Assembly (NCBI RefSeq): GCF_017642925.1
Contig: NZ_JAEPOL010000001.1
Location: 124,001 to 188,000 of the forward strand
Origin: Maricaulis sp.
GTDB lineage: Bacteria; Pseudomonadota; Alphaproteobacteria; Caulobacterales; Maricaulaceae
Direction of reading: 5' to 3'
DNA: 64,000 nucleotides
Translations under genes and position numbers: made by a program
Part shown: positions 36,506-45,128 of the stretch, one piece after another
Numbering within the stretch: position 1 is the first letter of the stretch
Layout: every line of letters starts with the position of its first letter
Notes under the pieces: generated by a model
What the model was told of the DNA's origin: nothing
Database searches by the model: none
Seen by the model: the letters and a program-made list of their open reading frames with translations, nothing else

Positions 36506-37420
36506 TTACGAAAACAGGATGGCCGACAGGCGGCGGCGGCCCTCACGGGTCACCTCGCTGACCGGGCCTGCCGCATCGAAGACTTTCAGCAGCAGGGTGC
36601 GGGCGGCCTGGTCGTTCCATTCGCGGTCGAGCGCGGTGATCGCGATCAGCTGGTCGATGGCGCCCTTGTGATCGCCGGCAGCAACCAGGGCCTCGGCCAG
36701 CTCGTAGCGGGCCTCAAGGTTCGACGGGTCCTGCTCGACGCGGCTGCGCAGCGCGGCCGTTTCGCTGTCATCAGCCGGAGCGCCGGAGGCAAGCTCAAGC
36801 GCTGCGCGCACGCTTTCAACGGCGGGATCTCCGGCGCGGTCTTCGGGTACATGGTCGAGAATCTCGCGCGCCTTGTCGGTATCGCCATTCTTCAGCCAGA
36901 CACGGGCCAGACCGGCCAGCGCGCCGGGATGCCCCGGATCGGCCTGCAGCACGGCGGCGAAGTCCTGGGACGCACCGCCCAGATCGCCGGCCTCAAGGGC
37001 TGCCAGGGCGCGGTCGACCATCGCTTTCAGCTCGGCCTCGCTGGGGCCTTTGCCGGAAATGCGCTGGATGAAGTCCTTGATCTGGCTTTCCGGCAACGCG
37101 CCCATGAAACCGTCGACCGGCTGACCGTTCTTGAAGGCGAAGACGGCCGGGATGGACTGGACGCGCAGCTGCTGGGCGATGCCCGGGTTCTCGTCGATAT
37201 TGATCTTGACCAGACGCACTTCGCCGCCCGCGTCGCGCACGGCCTTTTCGATCACCGGACCCAGCTGGCGGCATGGCCCGCACCAGGGCGCCCAGAAGTC
37301 GACGATGACCGGCACATCGCGCGACGGCTCGACCACATCCTGCATGAAGGCCTGATCGGTGGAGTCCTTGACGATATCGCCTTCCGGCGCGCCTGTTCCC
37401 AGGGTCAGATCTGCGCTCAT
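36506..37420 (-). CDS. Thioredoxin/TPR chaperone-like protein (CnoX/YbbN type)
   Basis: A 304-residue protein with an N-terminal thioredoxin domain, [18 protein letters not shown] holding the CGPC redox pair, then [19 protein letters not shown], followed by TPR-like helices from about residue 130 to the end ([30 protein letters not shown]). This is the architecture of CnoX/YbbN, which binds oxidised substrates and hands them to GroEL or DnaK. An intact CxxC suggests it is redox-active, unlike E. coli CnoX. ATG 37418-37420 with AGGAA upstream. Confidence 0.92.
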   Translation of the reverse strand: MSADLTLGTGAPEGDIVKDSTDQAFMQDVVEPSRDVPVIVDFWAPWCGPCRQLGPVIEKAVRDAGGEVRLVKINIDENPGIAQQLRVQSIPAVFAFKNGQPVDGFMGALPESQIKDFIQRISGKGPSEAELKAMVDRALAALEAGDLGGASQDFAAVLQADPGHPGALAGLARVWLKNGDTDKAREILDHVPEDRAGDPAVESVRAALELASGAPADDSETAALRSRVEQDPSNLEARYELAEALVAAGDHKGAIDQLIAITALDREWNDQAARTLLLKVFDAAGPVSEVTREGRRRLSAILFS

Positions 37421-37578
37421 GACCAAATTCCTTGTGTTCGCGTCACCCTAGACCGGGAGGCTTCCGCTTGGAAACCGGCCCGGCCGGAATGTTCAAAGGC
37501 ACGATGCGGCTGCCACAGCGGCAATCGCATCGCAGTGTTGTGTCCTAGTTGGCCTTGCTGGCGCCGGGATGCAAGGCG

Positions 37579-38100
37579 TCACTGCGCCGCGCCCGCCTCG
37601 GCAGACAGCGCCTCGAAATCGACAATCTGCACCGGATGGCCGGTGTCCTCGGCAAAGCGGATCAGGTCGGCACAGCTCACCGCAGTCGTGGCGTCATTGG
37701 AGAGCGGGTGGAAGTTCACCGGGTCGTGGCGCGTCAGGGCCGCATCAAGCACGAAGTGGACCCGCTTTTCGACATCATTGATCAAGGCAAAGGCGGTCAC
37801 TGATCCCGGGGTCACGCCCAGCACGGCTTCCATCAGGTCCGGCTTCCCGAAAGAGAGGCGGCCGCAGTCGAGCAGGCGGTGGAGACGGTTGACCGGGATC
37901 TGCGTCTCGCCGAGCGCAGAGACCAGGATGATCCGGCCCTTCTTGTCGGCGAGGAAGAGATTCTTGGTGTGCCCACCCGGCATCTTCGCCTTGATATCGC
38001 GGCCTTCCTCGACCGTGAATACAGGCGGATGATCGACGGTCTCATGGGCGATTCCCAAGGCGTCGAGACGGTCGAAAAGCTGTTGGCGTGTCGCTGGCAT
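37579..38100 (-). CDS. Prolyl-tRNA editing protein (ProX/YbaK family)
   Basis: A 173-residue stand-alone trans-editing domain that removes mischarged alanine (or cysteine) from tRNA-Pro. Recognisable blocks are [33 protein letters not shown] (catalytic/substrate Lys), [21 protein letters not shown] and [14 protein letters not shown]. The PGGHTKNLF motif and size fit the PrdX/ProXp-ala branch. It lies just before the tRNA-Gly gene that hosts the island, in opposite orientation. Confidence 0.9.
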   Translation of the reverse strand: MPATRQQLFDRLDALGIAHETVDHPPVFTVEEGRDIKAKMPGGHTKNLFLADKKGRIILVSALGETQIPVNRLHRLLDCGRLSFGKPDLMEAVLGVTPGSVTAFALINDVEKRVHFVLDAALTRHDPVNFHPLSNDATTAVSCADLIRFAEDTGHPVQIVDFEALSAEAGAAQ

Positions 38101-38220
38101 CTGTCCGTTGAAGCGCGAGATGCGGCCATGTGCAAGTCGACGGAATCAGGTGCTTGCAATTATCCGGCGTTTGCGCGATATACCCCGCTCCCCGGCGGGG
38201 CCAAGCCCCGCACATCGTGA

Positions 38221-38295
38221 GCGGGCGTAGCTCAGGGGTAGAGCGTCACCTTGCCAAGGTGAATGTCGTGAGTTCGAATCTCATCGCCCGCTCCA
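38221..38295 (+). tRNA. tRNA-Gly (GCC)
   Basis: A complete cloverleaf: acceptor GCGGGCG pairs with CGCCCGC, D-arm region TAGCTCAGGGGTAGAGC, anticodon stem TCACC/GGTGA with loop TTGCCAA (anticodon GCC), T-arm with GTTCGAATC, and an encoded CCA end. Its 3' part is the integration target of the adjacent island, which reconstitutes the tRNA on this side. Confidence 0.97.
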
Positions 38296-38297
38296 TT
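38246..38297. repeat. attL: 52-bp direct repeat in tRNA-Gly
   Basis: From the anticodon stem (TCACCTTGCC) through the CCA end and two following T bases, this 52-bp segment is repeated without mismatch at 47907-47958. It marks the left boundary of the integrated element, inside the intact tRNA gene. Confidence 0.93.
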
Positions 38298-38404
38298 ATT
38301 TCAAAGACTTAGCGAACCACGAAAATCGGGCCGGGAAAATTCCCAGCACCATCCCAGCACGGCGTTGTAAATCGAAGTCGCGAATAGATGGCGTTCGGAC
38401 ATCA

Positions 38405-38983
38405 TCAACGGCCTTCGTGATGGATGCGTGCGTCCTCAAAAGTTGGCAGCAGTTGTTGTGCCTCAAACTTATCGCGGATTCGCTGGCATGCCCGGCTAAA
38501 CCGGGCGGCTCGCAGCGCTGCGTTGGTCAGGGCCGGACTGAAGTAGTTACTCCAAACCATATGGATTTCGCCGCCATCGGGTTTGATGCCTGAAAAGCGA
38601 ACTGGCGCGTTTGGCAGGACCGACATGTGAGCATGTGCCATCTGGTCTCGCAGATCCTTTGTTTTTTCCCAGCGCTTCAACACAGACTGCAACAGCGAGG
38701 AGTATGGACCTAGGGGGCCCGCGGTTCCGGCGATACGCTTCAAGAACCGGACGCGCTTCGACATGGTGAACGGCAATGAGTCATGGTCGGATGCAATGCT
38801 GTCGTACTCAGGAGCGTACGACGCGCGAATGGCCAATTCGGAAAGACACTGCTCGATGTGGGCAAAGCTGGCCAATATCGCCCCGCGAAGCATGTAGGCT
38901 TCGGCGACACGGTCGGATGGTTCCCAGGGGCTTATGACAGCCATCAGCTTCCGATCAAACTCCACAGGCTTCACCTCCGCCAC
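38405..38983 (-). CDS. HEPN-like protein, probable cargo/defence gene of the island
   Basis: A mainly helical protein of up to 192 residues. A helix ILASFAHIEQCLSELAIRA is followed by FTMSKRVRFLKRI and then WEKTKDLRDQMAHAHMSV. The last contains R-x4-H (RDQMAH), the active-site pattern of HEPN RNases found in toxins and anti-phage systems. The start is uncertain: GTG 38983 gives the longest form, but GGAGG lies 8 bp before an in-frame GTG at 38965. It is the last gene before attL, a usual cargo position. Specific family not recognised; nuclease activity is inferred. Confidence 0.6.
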   Translation of the reverse strand: MAEVKPVEFDRKLMAVISPWEPSDRVAEAYMLRGAILASFAHIEQCLSELAIRASYAPEYDSIASDHDSLPFTMSKRVRFLKRIAGTAGPLGPYSSLLQSVLKRWEKTKDLRDQMAHAHMSVLPNAPVRFSGIKPDGGEIHMVWSNYFSPALTNAALRAARFSRACQRIRDKFEAQQLLPTFEDARIHHEGR

Positions 38984-39001
38984 GTAGCCGAGAAACTATC
39001 T

Positions 39002-39346
39002 TCAGCATGGCGTAGTGTGTCCACTCCCGTTCTGGTGGGGCTCGAACTCCCTTGATGCTCGCCGTTCCGCCTCCTGCCGGTCGAGCCCCCCGTCAAATTC
39101 CATGATCGCAGCGCGCTCTTCGTACGCGGCCAGGCGGTCGGCTTCATCGGCATGTTGGCGGGTGTCTTCCCCAGCGGTGGGAACGGTGGGACCAGTGGGA
39201 ACCGAGCCGCCATCTGTCTGGTTTGCCGAGGAATTCCGGGTTCCCACTTCTGCGAACCCGCGTTCCCGGTTCCCACTCGCTGGGGCGGCCGCGCCGAACT
39301 GGCGCCGAGCTGCTGCGATCGCGCCGGCGAGGCGATCAGTCGGCAT
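39002..39346 (-). CDS. Small island protein with a conserved helical C-terminus
   Basis: A 114-residue protein starting at ATG 39344-39346, overlapping the end of the primase/helicase gene by 11 bp. The first half is low-complexity and contains VPTGPTVPTAGED, encoded by GTGGGAAC-type repeats. The second half, ADRLAAYEERAAIMEFDGGLDRQEAERRA, is a motif common in small proteins of alphaproteobacterial mobile elements. Function unknown; a regulatory or replication-accessory role is plausible from position. Confidence 0.65.
   Translation of the reverse strand: MPTDRLAGAIAAARRQFGAAAPASGNRERGFAEVGTRNSSANQTDGGSVPTGPTVPTAGEDTRQHADEADRLAAYEERAAIMEFDGGLDRQEAERRASREFEPHQNGSGHTTPC
39177..39276. repeat. 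GTGGGAAC/GTTCCCAC repeat cluster (left iteron-like array)
   Basis: GTGGGAAC at 39177-39184 and 39195-39202, with GTGGGACC at 39186-39193 between them, gives an exact 9-bp period. The complement GTTCCCAC is at 39240-39247 and 39269-39276. The cluster lies within the small island gene. The same octamer clusters again at 46039-46144. Confidence 0.7.
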
Positions 39347-41795
39347 CGAAGTCGATCCCCAGGACGGCAGCGCGGACCCAGTAGAAGCGGCGGTTCTGGC
39401 CCTGCACCTTCTTGGCTTTCTTGATGTGGTTCCCGTCACCAGGCGCCAACAACTTCTCTTCCAGCACGACGCGCGCCGCGAATTTAAGGTCAAACCCTTC
39501 GAAGATCTCCGCCCACCCGGCGTCGTGGAACAGATAGAAGGTCTCCTCGCCCGCATCGTGCATATACCCCAGCGTCTTCAGTGATCGCGCCTCGCCAGCG
39601 CGCGGACGCGAGCCGGTGTGCTCATCAATTTCGTCTAGGGCTGTGTCTGCGATGAAGGAGAAGCGGCTCTGGTTCTGCTCAATTGCCGCCTTCAGGGTCC
39701 TGACTACGTCCTGCCGCTCACGCGGGGCTGATCGCCCGAACGCTCCGGCCCATCGATTGAAGAGCGTCAAGGCGGCTTTGGACGCGTCGCCAGCCTCCCA
39801 GGGCGCAACCCCGAACGATGCAGCCAATTCGCCCGCGGCCGCGACCAGGGCAAAGCGCAGGGCGCCCCGATGCACCTGCCCGTGATCGCCGGGACGCTGC
39901 GCCGTTTCGATGAAGGCCTGCATGATCTCGCTCGCCGCAGCGCGAGCGGCGTCTGCATCCCGAACGAAGCGTTCCACGAACGCCGGACCGGCATGACCGT
40001 AGTGCCGACCGCATGAAGCCTTGAGCGCGTCCGACAGCTCCGCTGGAGAGGCCGCGCTGTGCAGATCCTCCCAGATCCCCATCCCCTGACCGGCATCGGC
40101 CGGGATATCGATCAGGCGCAATTCCTGCCCCGCCATCACGCGTTCGGCGCGCTTGCTTGTCCGAATGTGGTCTGCGAGGCCGATTTCGCCGGTAGACAGC
40201 AGAATGGTTCGCCACTCCGGCCGGGGCCGAAGCGAGGCGTTCGTGTTCATGCGGCCCTTGGCCTGCCCGCTGGCGAGCGCGTAAGCGGACTGCCCGGCCT
40301 CTTCTGGTGCGACCAGAGCCAGTTCGTCCAGGACGAGCAATGTTTCGCTGTGGCCGTAGGCGATCATCTCAAGGGCGTTCGCGGTCGAGCGCCATGTGTG
40401 CGCCGCCCCCAGCGGACCGCCGCCGCCCCAGATGGATCCGGCCGCCAGCGCAAGCGTTGTCTTGCCGGTCGAACTGCCGCCCCGGAAGTGGAAGCCCCCG
40501 CCTTCGATATCGAGAGGGCGGAGCAATGGTCCGGCAAACCCGATCGACAGCGCGAAGAGCAACATCGAGTTGCCCGGCGCGCGGCCCGCGATGTCCGACT
40601 GCCAAGCCTGTAGCGATCCGCGCTGCCGATAGTGCAGCGCGCTCGCATTGCCGGTGAACAGCATGGGTTCGGAACCATCCGGACCGAATACCCGCTGGGG
40701 CAACACGAACCGGTCGCCACTTTTCCATCCCGTGGAATCCACCAGCGTGAGGCGTTCGGCGCATTCGATTTCGGTGAAGAACTGGGCGAACCGTTCTGCC
40801 TTCGCCCGGCTCGACGGCATGAGGAGGCCCGCGCCCGCCAGCCGGGAGCGCACCGCCCCCGGTTCGGATGCGAGCTGGGATCGGGCAATGATCTCGGTTT
40901 TCTCACGCCCGTCACGATCCTTGAAGCGGATGACGATCGACCAGCCATCGCCGTCCGGATCCCGGCCCTCGCCGATCAGCTCGAACGATCCGGCAATCTT
41001 CATCCAGTGGCGCTTGTCGCCCTCACCGGTTTCATATTCGAGGCCGTTCCGAGAAAGCCGATAACCGTAGGGCAACGCCCGTTCGCTGGGGGTCGAGAGT
41101 GCGCCGGCAATCAACTGGGCAGCGGCTGACTTCTCCAGCGTAGACGGCCACGGGTCCGCCAGTCCCCACCCGTCGGGCAGGCCGGCGGGGATTTCGACCA
41201 CCGACGCGGATTGCGCCCCAGCGGCAAGACAGGCGCGCTGTGCAGCACGGGCAGACTTCTGGCCTGGTGCATCGGCATCGGGCCAGATCGCCACCCTGCG
41301 GCCCTTGAGCGGCCCGAAATCGGCTTTGGCAACGGCGTTCGAACCGCCGGGCCATGTCATGCACACATAGTCCGGAAACCTTTCCGCCGCGCCATCCGCA
41401 TCTTTCTCGCCTTCACACAGCAGGACCGCTGCGCTGGGGCGGCTGGCGAGCTGGTCGAGGCCATAGAGGGGACGAGCATCCCCAGGTTCGGACTTGAAGC
41501 GCCAGGTCAGCTGCCCGGCCTTGTCGCGCCATAGCGTCAGGGGGCGTATTTCCTTGCCGCCGTCCTCCTGGTCAAAGCGAAGCGTGTACCGAAGCACTAA
41601 GCCGCTGGCCTCGAGGAAGGCCCAGCACCTGGACGGAGTGCCCAGTTTCCGGAACTCGTCTGGCGGCGGCGGCGCATCGGCCGGAACCGGCGAAATCAGC
41701 TCTCCGGCCGCTGAACTCGCCGAACGCCGTTCGGTAGGGCCATTCTCGACAGCGGCGCGGACCCGGTCGAAAGGATCGTCAGCCCCGTTCGTCAT
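39336..41795 (-). CDS. Primase/helicase of the island (Toprim plus DUF927 ATPase)
   Basis: The 819-residue protein is probably the element's replication enzyme. Residues about 90-200 form a Toprim-like domain: VLLCEGEKDADGAAERF (catalytic Glu) and VAIWPDADAPGQKSA (DxD). The DUF927-type AAA+ helicase region has FRGGSSTGKTTLALAAGS (Walker A) and LLVLDELALV (Walker B), followed by an arginine-finger-like RPRPEWRTILLSTGE block. A winged-helix-like C-terminus follows. It overlaps the upstream gene by 17 bp and the downstream gene by 11 bp. Confidence 0.85.
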   Translation of the reverse strand: MTNGADDPFDRVRAAVENGPTERRSASSAAGELISPVPADAPPPPDEFRKLGTPSRCWAFLEASGLVLRYTLRFDQEDGGKEIRPLTLWRDKAGQLTWRFKSEPGDARPLYGLDQLASRPSAAVLLCEGEKDADGAAERFPDYVCMTWPGGSNAVAKADFGPLKGRRVAIWPDADAPGQKSARAAQRACLAAGAQSASVVEIPAGLPDGWGLADPWPSTLEKSAAAQLIAGALSTPSERALPYGYRLSRNGLEYETGEGDKRHWMKIAGSFELIGEGRDPDGDGWSIVIRFKDRDGREKTEIIARSQLASEPGAVRSRLAGAGLLMPSSRAKAERFAQFFTEIECAERLTLVDSTGWKSGDRFVLPQRVFGPDGSEPMLFTGNASALHYRQRGSLQAWQSDIAGRAPGNSMLLFALSIGFAGPLLRPLDIEGGGFHFRGGSSTGKTTLALAAGSIWGGGGPLGAAHTWRSTANALEMIAYGHSETLLVLDELALVAPEEAGQSAYALASGQAKGRMNTNASLRPRPEWRTILLSTGEIGLADHIRTSKRAERVMAGQELRLIDIPADAGQGMGIWEDLHSAASPAELSDALKASCGRHYGHAGPAFVERFVRDADAARAAASEIMQAFIETAQRPGDHGQVHRGALRFALVAAAGELAASFGVAPWEAGDASKAALTLFNRWAGAFGRSAPRERQDVVRTLKAAIEQNQSRFSFIADTALDEIDEHTGSRPRAGEARSLKTLGYMHDAGEETFYLFHDAGWAEIFEGFDLKFAARVVLEEKLLAPGDGNHIKKAKKVQGQNRRFYWVRAAVLGIDFDAD

Positions 41796-42360
41796 GCCGC
41801 CCCCTCAATCGATGGAGAGCGGCACGGCTTGCCGCAGGATCCAGAACTTCCAGCGGCGCGTAAACACCATAGAGGGACGAATAACGATCCGCGCTGTGCA
41901 TGATTTGTACGCCGGCCGCCGCGTATACCTCCTGCAGCTCGTTTATTAATGCGGTATCTGGGCTTCGTTCCGACCAAGCCAGACGGTCATAGTCTAGCCG
42001 TACACCAGGCAGCCCGATCACATCCCCTCGCGTCCAGCCGAGCAGGGCGCGGGCTGCGGCCATTAAGAAGCCCGCATGCAGCGGAGCGAACACGAACGCG
42101 CCGGCACCCCGCATGCAAAGGCTCGGTCCGGTGAGCCACACCGGTACCTGCTCGAGTGTGGCGCAGAAGCGCCGGAACTGGGAATCTGTCAGATCAGGGC
42201 AGCCAAGGTTGATGTCACATAGCTGCCGGTATTGATGGATGATGCCTTCCTGCTGCAGCCCGTATCGCAAGCGCTCGCGATCCACCAGGTTCAACCCGGC
42301 CCGCAGGCTGGCAAGTGCCCAGGGCGGGCAGGCATCGAAGCGCCTTGAATGAGCATTCAT
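41779..42360 (-). CDS. Unknown protein of the island replication operon
   Basis: A 193-residue protein beginning MNAHSRRFDACPPWALASLRAG. It contains QEGIIHQYRQLCDINLGCPDL, LTGPSLCMRGAGAFVFAPL and a C-terminal helical part ending LHRLRGRHDERG. I do not recognise a family. The ATG at 42358-42360 overlaps the upstream CHC2-like gene's stop (ATGA), and the end overlaps the primase/helicase start by 17 bp. This places it in one translationally coupled replication operon; an accessory role is inferred from that only. Confidence 0.7.
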   Translation of the reverse strand: MNAHSRRFDACPPWALASLRAGLNLVDRERLRYGLQQEGIIHQYRQLCDINLGCPDLTDSQFRRFCATLEQVPVWLTGPSLCMRGAGAFVFAPLHAGFLMAAARALLGWTRGDVIGLPGVRLDYDRLAWSERSPDTALINELQEVYAAAGVQIMHSADRYSSLYGVYAPLEVLDPAASRAALHRLRGRHDERG

Positions 42361-42695
42361 CGCGCGCCCTCCTCGAACGGATCCACCCCCAGCGACTGGG
42401 CAAGGCTGATTGCAGCCTCCCGCTGCGACTTCCCGGTGACGAAGGCGGACAGGCTCACCAGATCTGTGCCGCGGTCTCCGGTGGCGAAGTCGGCCCACTT
42501 GCCGGTGTTGAGGTTGATCTTGAAGGATCCCAGACGGCGGTCTTGACGCTGGGGGTTGCGGGCAACCCACTCATCACCGTCAAGCCGTCCGCTGGGGAGA
42601 AGCGCCGGCACAATACATCGCGCATTGGACAGGGCGGCGCTGTTCACGCGGGCGAAATCTATTCGACCTCGCCGCGCGCTCGCGTCTTTGGACAT
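42357..42695 (-). CDS. CHC2-like primase N-terminal domain protein lacking zinc cysteines
   Basis: A 112-residue protein resembling the template-binding N-terminal domain of DnaG-type primases. The pattern WVARNPQRQDRRLGSFKINL followed by TGKWADFATGDRGTDLVSL matches, but the CHC2 zinc ligands (C-x2-H-x15-C-x2-C) are not present; only one Cys remains. Separate CHC2-like and Toprim/helicase genes would form a split primase. ATG 42695 is chosen just after the AlpA stop, and the stop overlaps the next start by 4 bp. Confidence 0.7.
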   Translation of the reverse strand: MSKDASARRGRIDFARVNSAALSNARCIVPALLPSGRLDGDEWVARNPQRQDRRLGSFKINLNTGKWADFATGDRGTDLVSLSAFVTGKSQREAAISLAQSLGVDPFEEGAR

Positions 42696-42700
42696 GGGGG

Positions 42701-42892
42701 CTAAACCGAGGTCGACGCGCGCTTGCGATCGGCGAACCACTGATCCAGGTCGGCAACATCATAGACGACGCGCCGGCCGACCTTCACGAACACGGGACCG
42801 CCTCCGGTGGTCCGCAACTTATTCAGGTATCCTTGGCTCACGCCGAGGTATGCAGCGGCTTTGTCGGCGTCCAGATAACGAGAATCATGCAT
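42701..42892 (-). CDS. AlpA-family excisionase / transcriptional regulator
   Basis: A 63-residue winged-helix DNA-binding protein of the MerR/AlpA class: RYLDADKAAAYLGVSQGYLNKLRTTGGGPVFVKVGRRVVYDVADLDQWFADR. Such proteins act as recombination directionality factors or activators in P4-like and PICI satellites. It stands at the head of the replication operon, with a 131-bp gap upstream before the 414-residue gene. ATG 42890-42892. Confidence 0.88.
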   Translation of the reverse strand: MHDSRYLDADKAAAYLGVSQGYLNKLRTTGGGPVFVKVGRRVVYDVADLDQWFADRKRASTSV

Positions 42893-43023
42893 GGGCTATT
42901 CCTTCCAGTTCAAAGCCCTACAGAGTGGGCGAGGGAAGGAATGCCGAACGCGAGCGAATGAGTTCAGACCGGTTGATGGCTAAAAAGGGGAGCAATCATC
43001 ATAAATGGGGGGAGTTTTGATGA

Positions 43024-44268
43024 TCAGTTGGGGGGTCTTCTGGCCTTATCAACTGGGTTGCCCGTTGACCGCTTAAGCTGGCCCTTTTTTTCCCACTTAG
43101 AGATTTGAGCGATGATCCCCGCTCTCTTGGGAAGCCTCCCAATGGGCTCATCGGCTTTTGCCTTGTCGTCAAAGTGTTTAATGAGCTCGTCGGCGAGCGC
43201 CCCCTGACCATGGGCGGGTCTGTCTTCCCGTCGTCTCCTGCACCAGGCCAAGGCATAGTCTCGCCACCGCTTGTCTGCGCGAGATTCGTTGCCAGCGATG
43301 ACGTTTAACCGCCGATCAGCTTCCTCTTCTTCGGCTTGATGGTGGGCATCAATGGATCTCGAGTGTAGCTGTCGCAGTCGGTGCTCCGCCATGAACTGCC
43401 CCAAGTCAAAGCCGAGCTTTCCCGCCACTCCTAGCGTTTTATTCGGATCAGAGAATTCATCCCAGTTTCGACGCAGAACATCTTGGGCGTGGACATAGTT
43501 GATAACCCACAACGCCCAATGAAACGGAGCCCCCAGCGGAAAGGCCTTCTGAAACCTCCGACCATTGCCTTCGCTGTTTTGGCAAGAGCGCCACGTTACC
43601 TTCGTGGGGATCTGCGCCGACTCGCAATCTGAGCGGCTTTCGCTGCGGTCGAGGTGCCCGTGCTCAGGAATAGGTGCCCAACACAGTTTGGGGCCTATCC
43701 ACGCCCAAGCGTGCCCAAAGCCGCTCCCATCACCAAATGAGATTCCGACGCGGCCCCGCTCTGTCTCAACCCCCCAATGAGATGGAAAGTCGTGGGCGTG
43801 GAGAATCTCTGATGCTTGACGGCGGGCGTCGAAATCAATCCAGCTATCCCCGCGCGCCTCAGTCTGAAGGTCGAGATAATTCCAACGGCGATCAATCTCA
43901 ATGGGGAACAAGCGACTAGTCGAACTGCCCTGCCCCCCGAGGAAGGCCACTCGCCGCCGATCGATTCCGGAGCCGGCCCAAACGACCTCTCCAATGGATA
44001 CTGGCTTCAGCTCGCTGCCGTCACTATTCATGGGCAGGTTGACGACCAGCGATCCGTCGTCCCCACCTTTCATGGACGCATCGAAACTTGGCACCGTGAC
44101 GCTCTCGACAGACGGAACGTCAATCAAGAAGGGCCCACCGCTTTCTCTCCCTCGCAAATGATAAGGCGGCCGGGGCTGAGGGGCTTTGGCTTGCGCCACC
44201 GTCTTGATCGGGCGCCACTCTAGCTCCGCTTCTCGACCATCGTCATAGATGAACTTTGGTCCATTCAT
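43024..44268 (-). CDS. Unknown island protein coupled to the XRE repressor
   Basis: A 414-residue protein that starts at ATG 44266-44268, overlapping the XRE gene stop (ATGA). It has a Gly/Pro-rich N-terminal half and a region with FSDPNKTLGVAGKLGFDLGQFMAEHRLRQL. The C-terminal ~120 residues are helical and strongly charged, ending in RPLPKRAGIIAQI-like basic sequence (GRLPKRAGIIAQISKWEKKG). The base composition is lower in GC than chromosomal neighbours. No family is recognised. The link with a repressor suggests an immunity or regulatory partner, but this is a guess. Confidence 0.7.
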   Translation of the reverse strand: MNGPKFIYDDGREAELEWRPIKTVAQAKAPQPRPPYHLRGRESGGPFLIDVPSVESVTVPSFDASMKGGDDGSLVVNLPMNSDGSELKPVSIGEVVWAGSGIDRRRVAFLGGQGSSTSRLFPIEIDRRWNYLDLQTEARGDSWIDFDARRQASEILHAHDFPSHWGVETERGRVGISFGDGSGFGHAWAWIGPKLCWAPIPEHGHLDRSESRSDCESAQIPTKVTWRSCQNSEGNGRRFQKAFPLGAPFHWALWVINYVHAQDVLRRNWDEFSDPNKTLGVAGKLGFDLGQFMAEHRLRQLHSRSIDAHHQAEEEEADRRLNVIAGNESRADKRWRDYALAWCRRRREDRPAHGQGALADELIKHFDDKAKADEPIGRLPKRAGIIAQISKWEKKGQLKRSTGNPVDKARRPPN

Positions 44269-44513
44269 TGCGAGCCCCCGGAGCGCCGGCACGCGAACAC
44301 GAGCTGGGCGCCAGTGCGATCTTCCGCGTGAATGATTTCCACGTGGTGGGTCGAGAACGCTGACAGGACACGTTCGATTGAGGCTCGCCGCATCGGCCGC
44401 CCGTTCTCAAAGCGGGAGAGCGTGCCAGCGGCGATACCGCTGGCCGATGCGAGATCTTCGAGAGCCCAGCCCAAGAGCGCCCGGCCGGCGCGACACGCCT
44501 CTGCAGTCAGCAT
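44265..44513 (-). CDS. XRE-family helix-turn-helix regulator of the island
   Basis: An 82-residue single-domain repressor with the HTH LEDLASASGIAAGTLSRFENG, preceded by AGRALLGWA. Small XRE proteins control lysogeny-like states in islands. It faces the two rightward genes. A GCGTCA-N7-TGACGC operator candidate lies in the gap between them. Its stop overlaps the start of the 414-residue gene. Confidence 0.85.
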   Translation of the reverse strand: MLTAEACRAGRALLGWALEDLASASGIAAGTLSRFENGRPMRRASIERVLSAFSTHHVEIIHAEDRTGAQLVFACRRSGGSQ

Positions 44514-44586
44514 CAGAAATCGAAACCCCCAGCGTTCTCACGATTGGATGCGAACATACCAAGAAAGACGGGTTTGCCAAATTCAA

Positions 44587-44607
44587 AGCGTCATATATCT
44601 TGACGCT
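44587..44607. promoter_or_regulatory. Operator candidate in the divergent island promoter
   Basis: AGCGTCA (44587-44593) and TGACGCT (44601-44607) are perfect arms around an AT-rich 7-bp centre (TATATCT), between the XRE start at 44513 and the rightward gene at 44655. The core GCGTCA-N7-TGACGC occurs with the same spacing at 46288-46306, so it is probably bound by the same regulator. Confidence 0.6.
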
Positions 44608-44654
44608 ATAGGCGTGGCGACGGAATGCGCGCGCTTGAGGAAAGGGGACAGGAA

Positions 44655-45095
44655 ATGCACAACAACGAGAGACGAGCGGTTATCGAAAACCTTCTTGTGC
44701 GCGGACCAATTCAGCCGGCAGAACGAGAAGGCAGCTTGGCCGTGCAATGGAACGAGTTTCTGGAAAGACGAGCCCGCCAGGACCGCGCCCTTGATGCTTT
44801 CGCTCCAGCAGAAACAGCACACAGGGACACGCAGAAGGACGCGAGTATATCCGCTGCCGGGCGCGCGATCGTCGAACTGAACTACGTCACCGCAAAAGCC
44901 AGCCTGTATCGGGCCTCAGATGCGCTGAACGAGACCGCAAGAGCGATCATGGACGGGCCCTTCCATACTACTCAGGACATGCGCATAGCGCTCTCCGTCG
45001 CGGTCCTGGACGAATGGATAGACGATCCAGAAGGCATCGAAGCGATCCTGAAAATCGCCGCCGCTCTCATCGATCGCGAATACGCGGCCGCGTGA
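44655..45095 (+). CDS. Unknown island protein, rightward operon gene 1
   Basis: A 146-residue, helical, acidic protein. It includes LAVQWNEFLERRARQDRALDAFAPAE and a C-terminal DMRIALSVAVLDEWIDDPEGIEAILKIAAALIDREYAAA. ATG 44655 follows AGGGGACAGGA and is preferred to the upstream start at 44625, which would sit closer to the operator. No family is recognised. It and the next gene are the only rightward genes of the element and lie opposite the XRE repressor, as helper-responsive or early genes do in satellites. Confidence 0.65.
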   Translation: MHNNERRAVIENLLVRGPIQPAEREGSLAVQWNEFLERRARQDRALDAFAPAETAHRDTQKDASISAAGRAIVELNYVTAKASLYRASDALNETARAIMDGPFHTTQDMRIALSVAVLDEWIDDPEGIEAILKIAAALIDREYAAA

Positions 45096-45128
45096 CGCCG
45101 CGGCTCAGATCAGAAAGGAGATTGTGAA

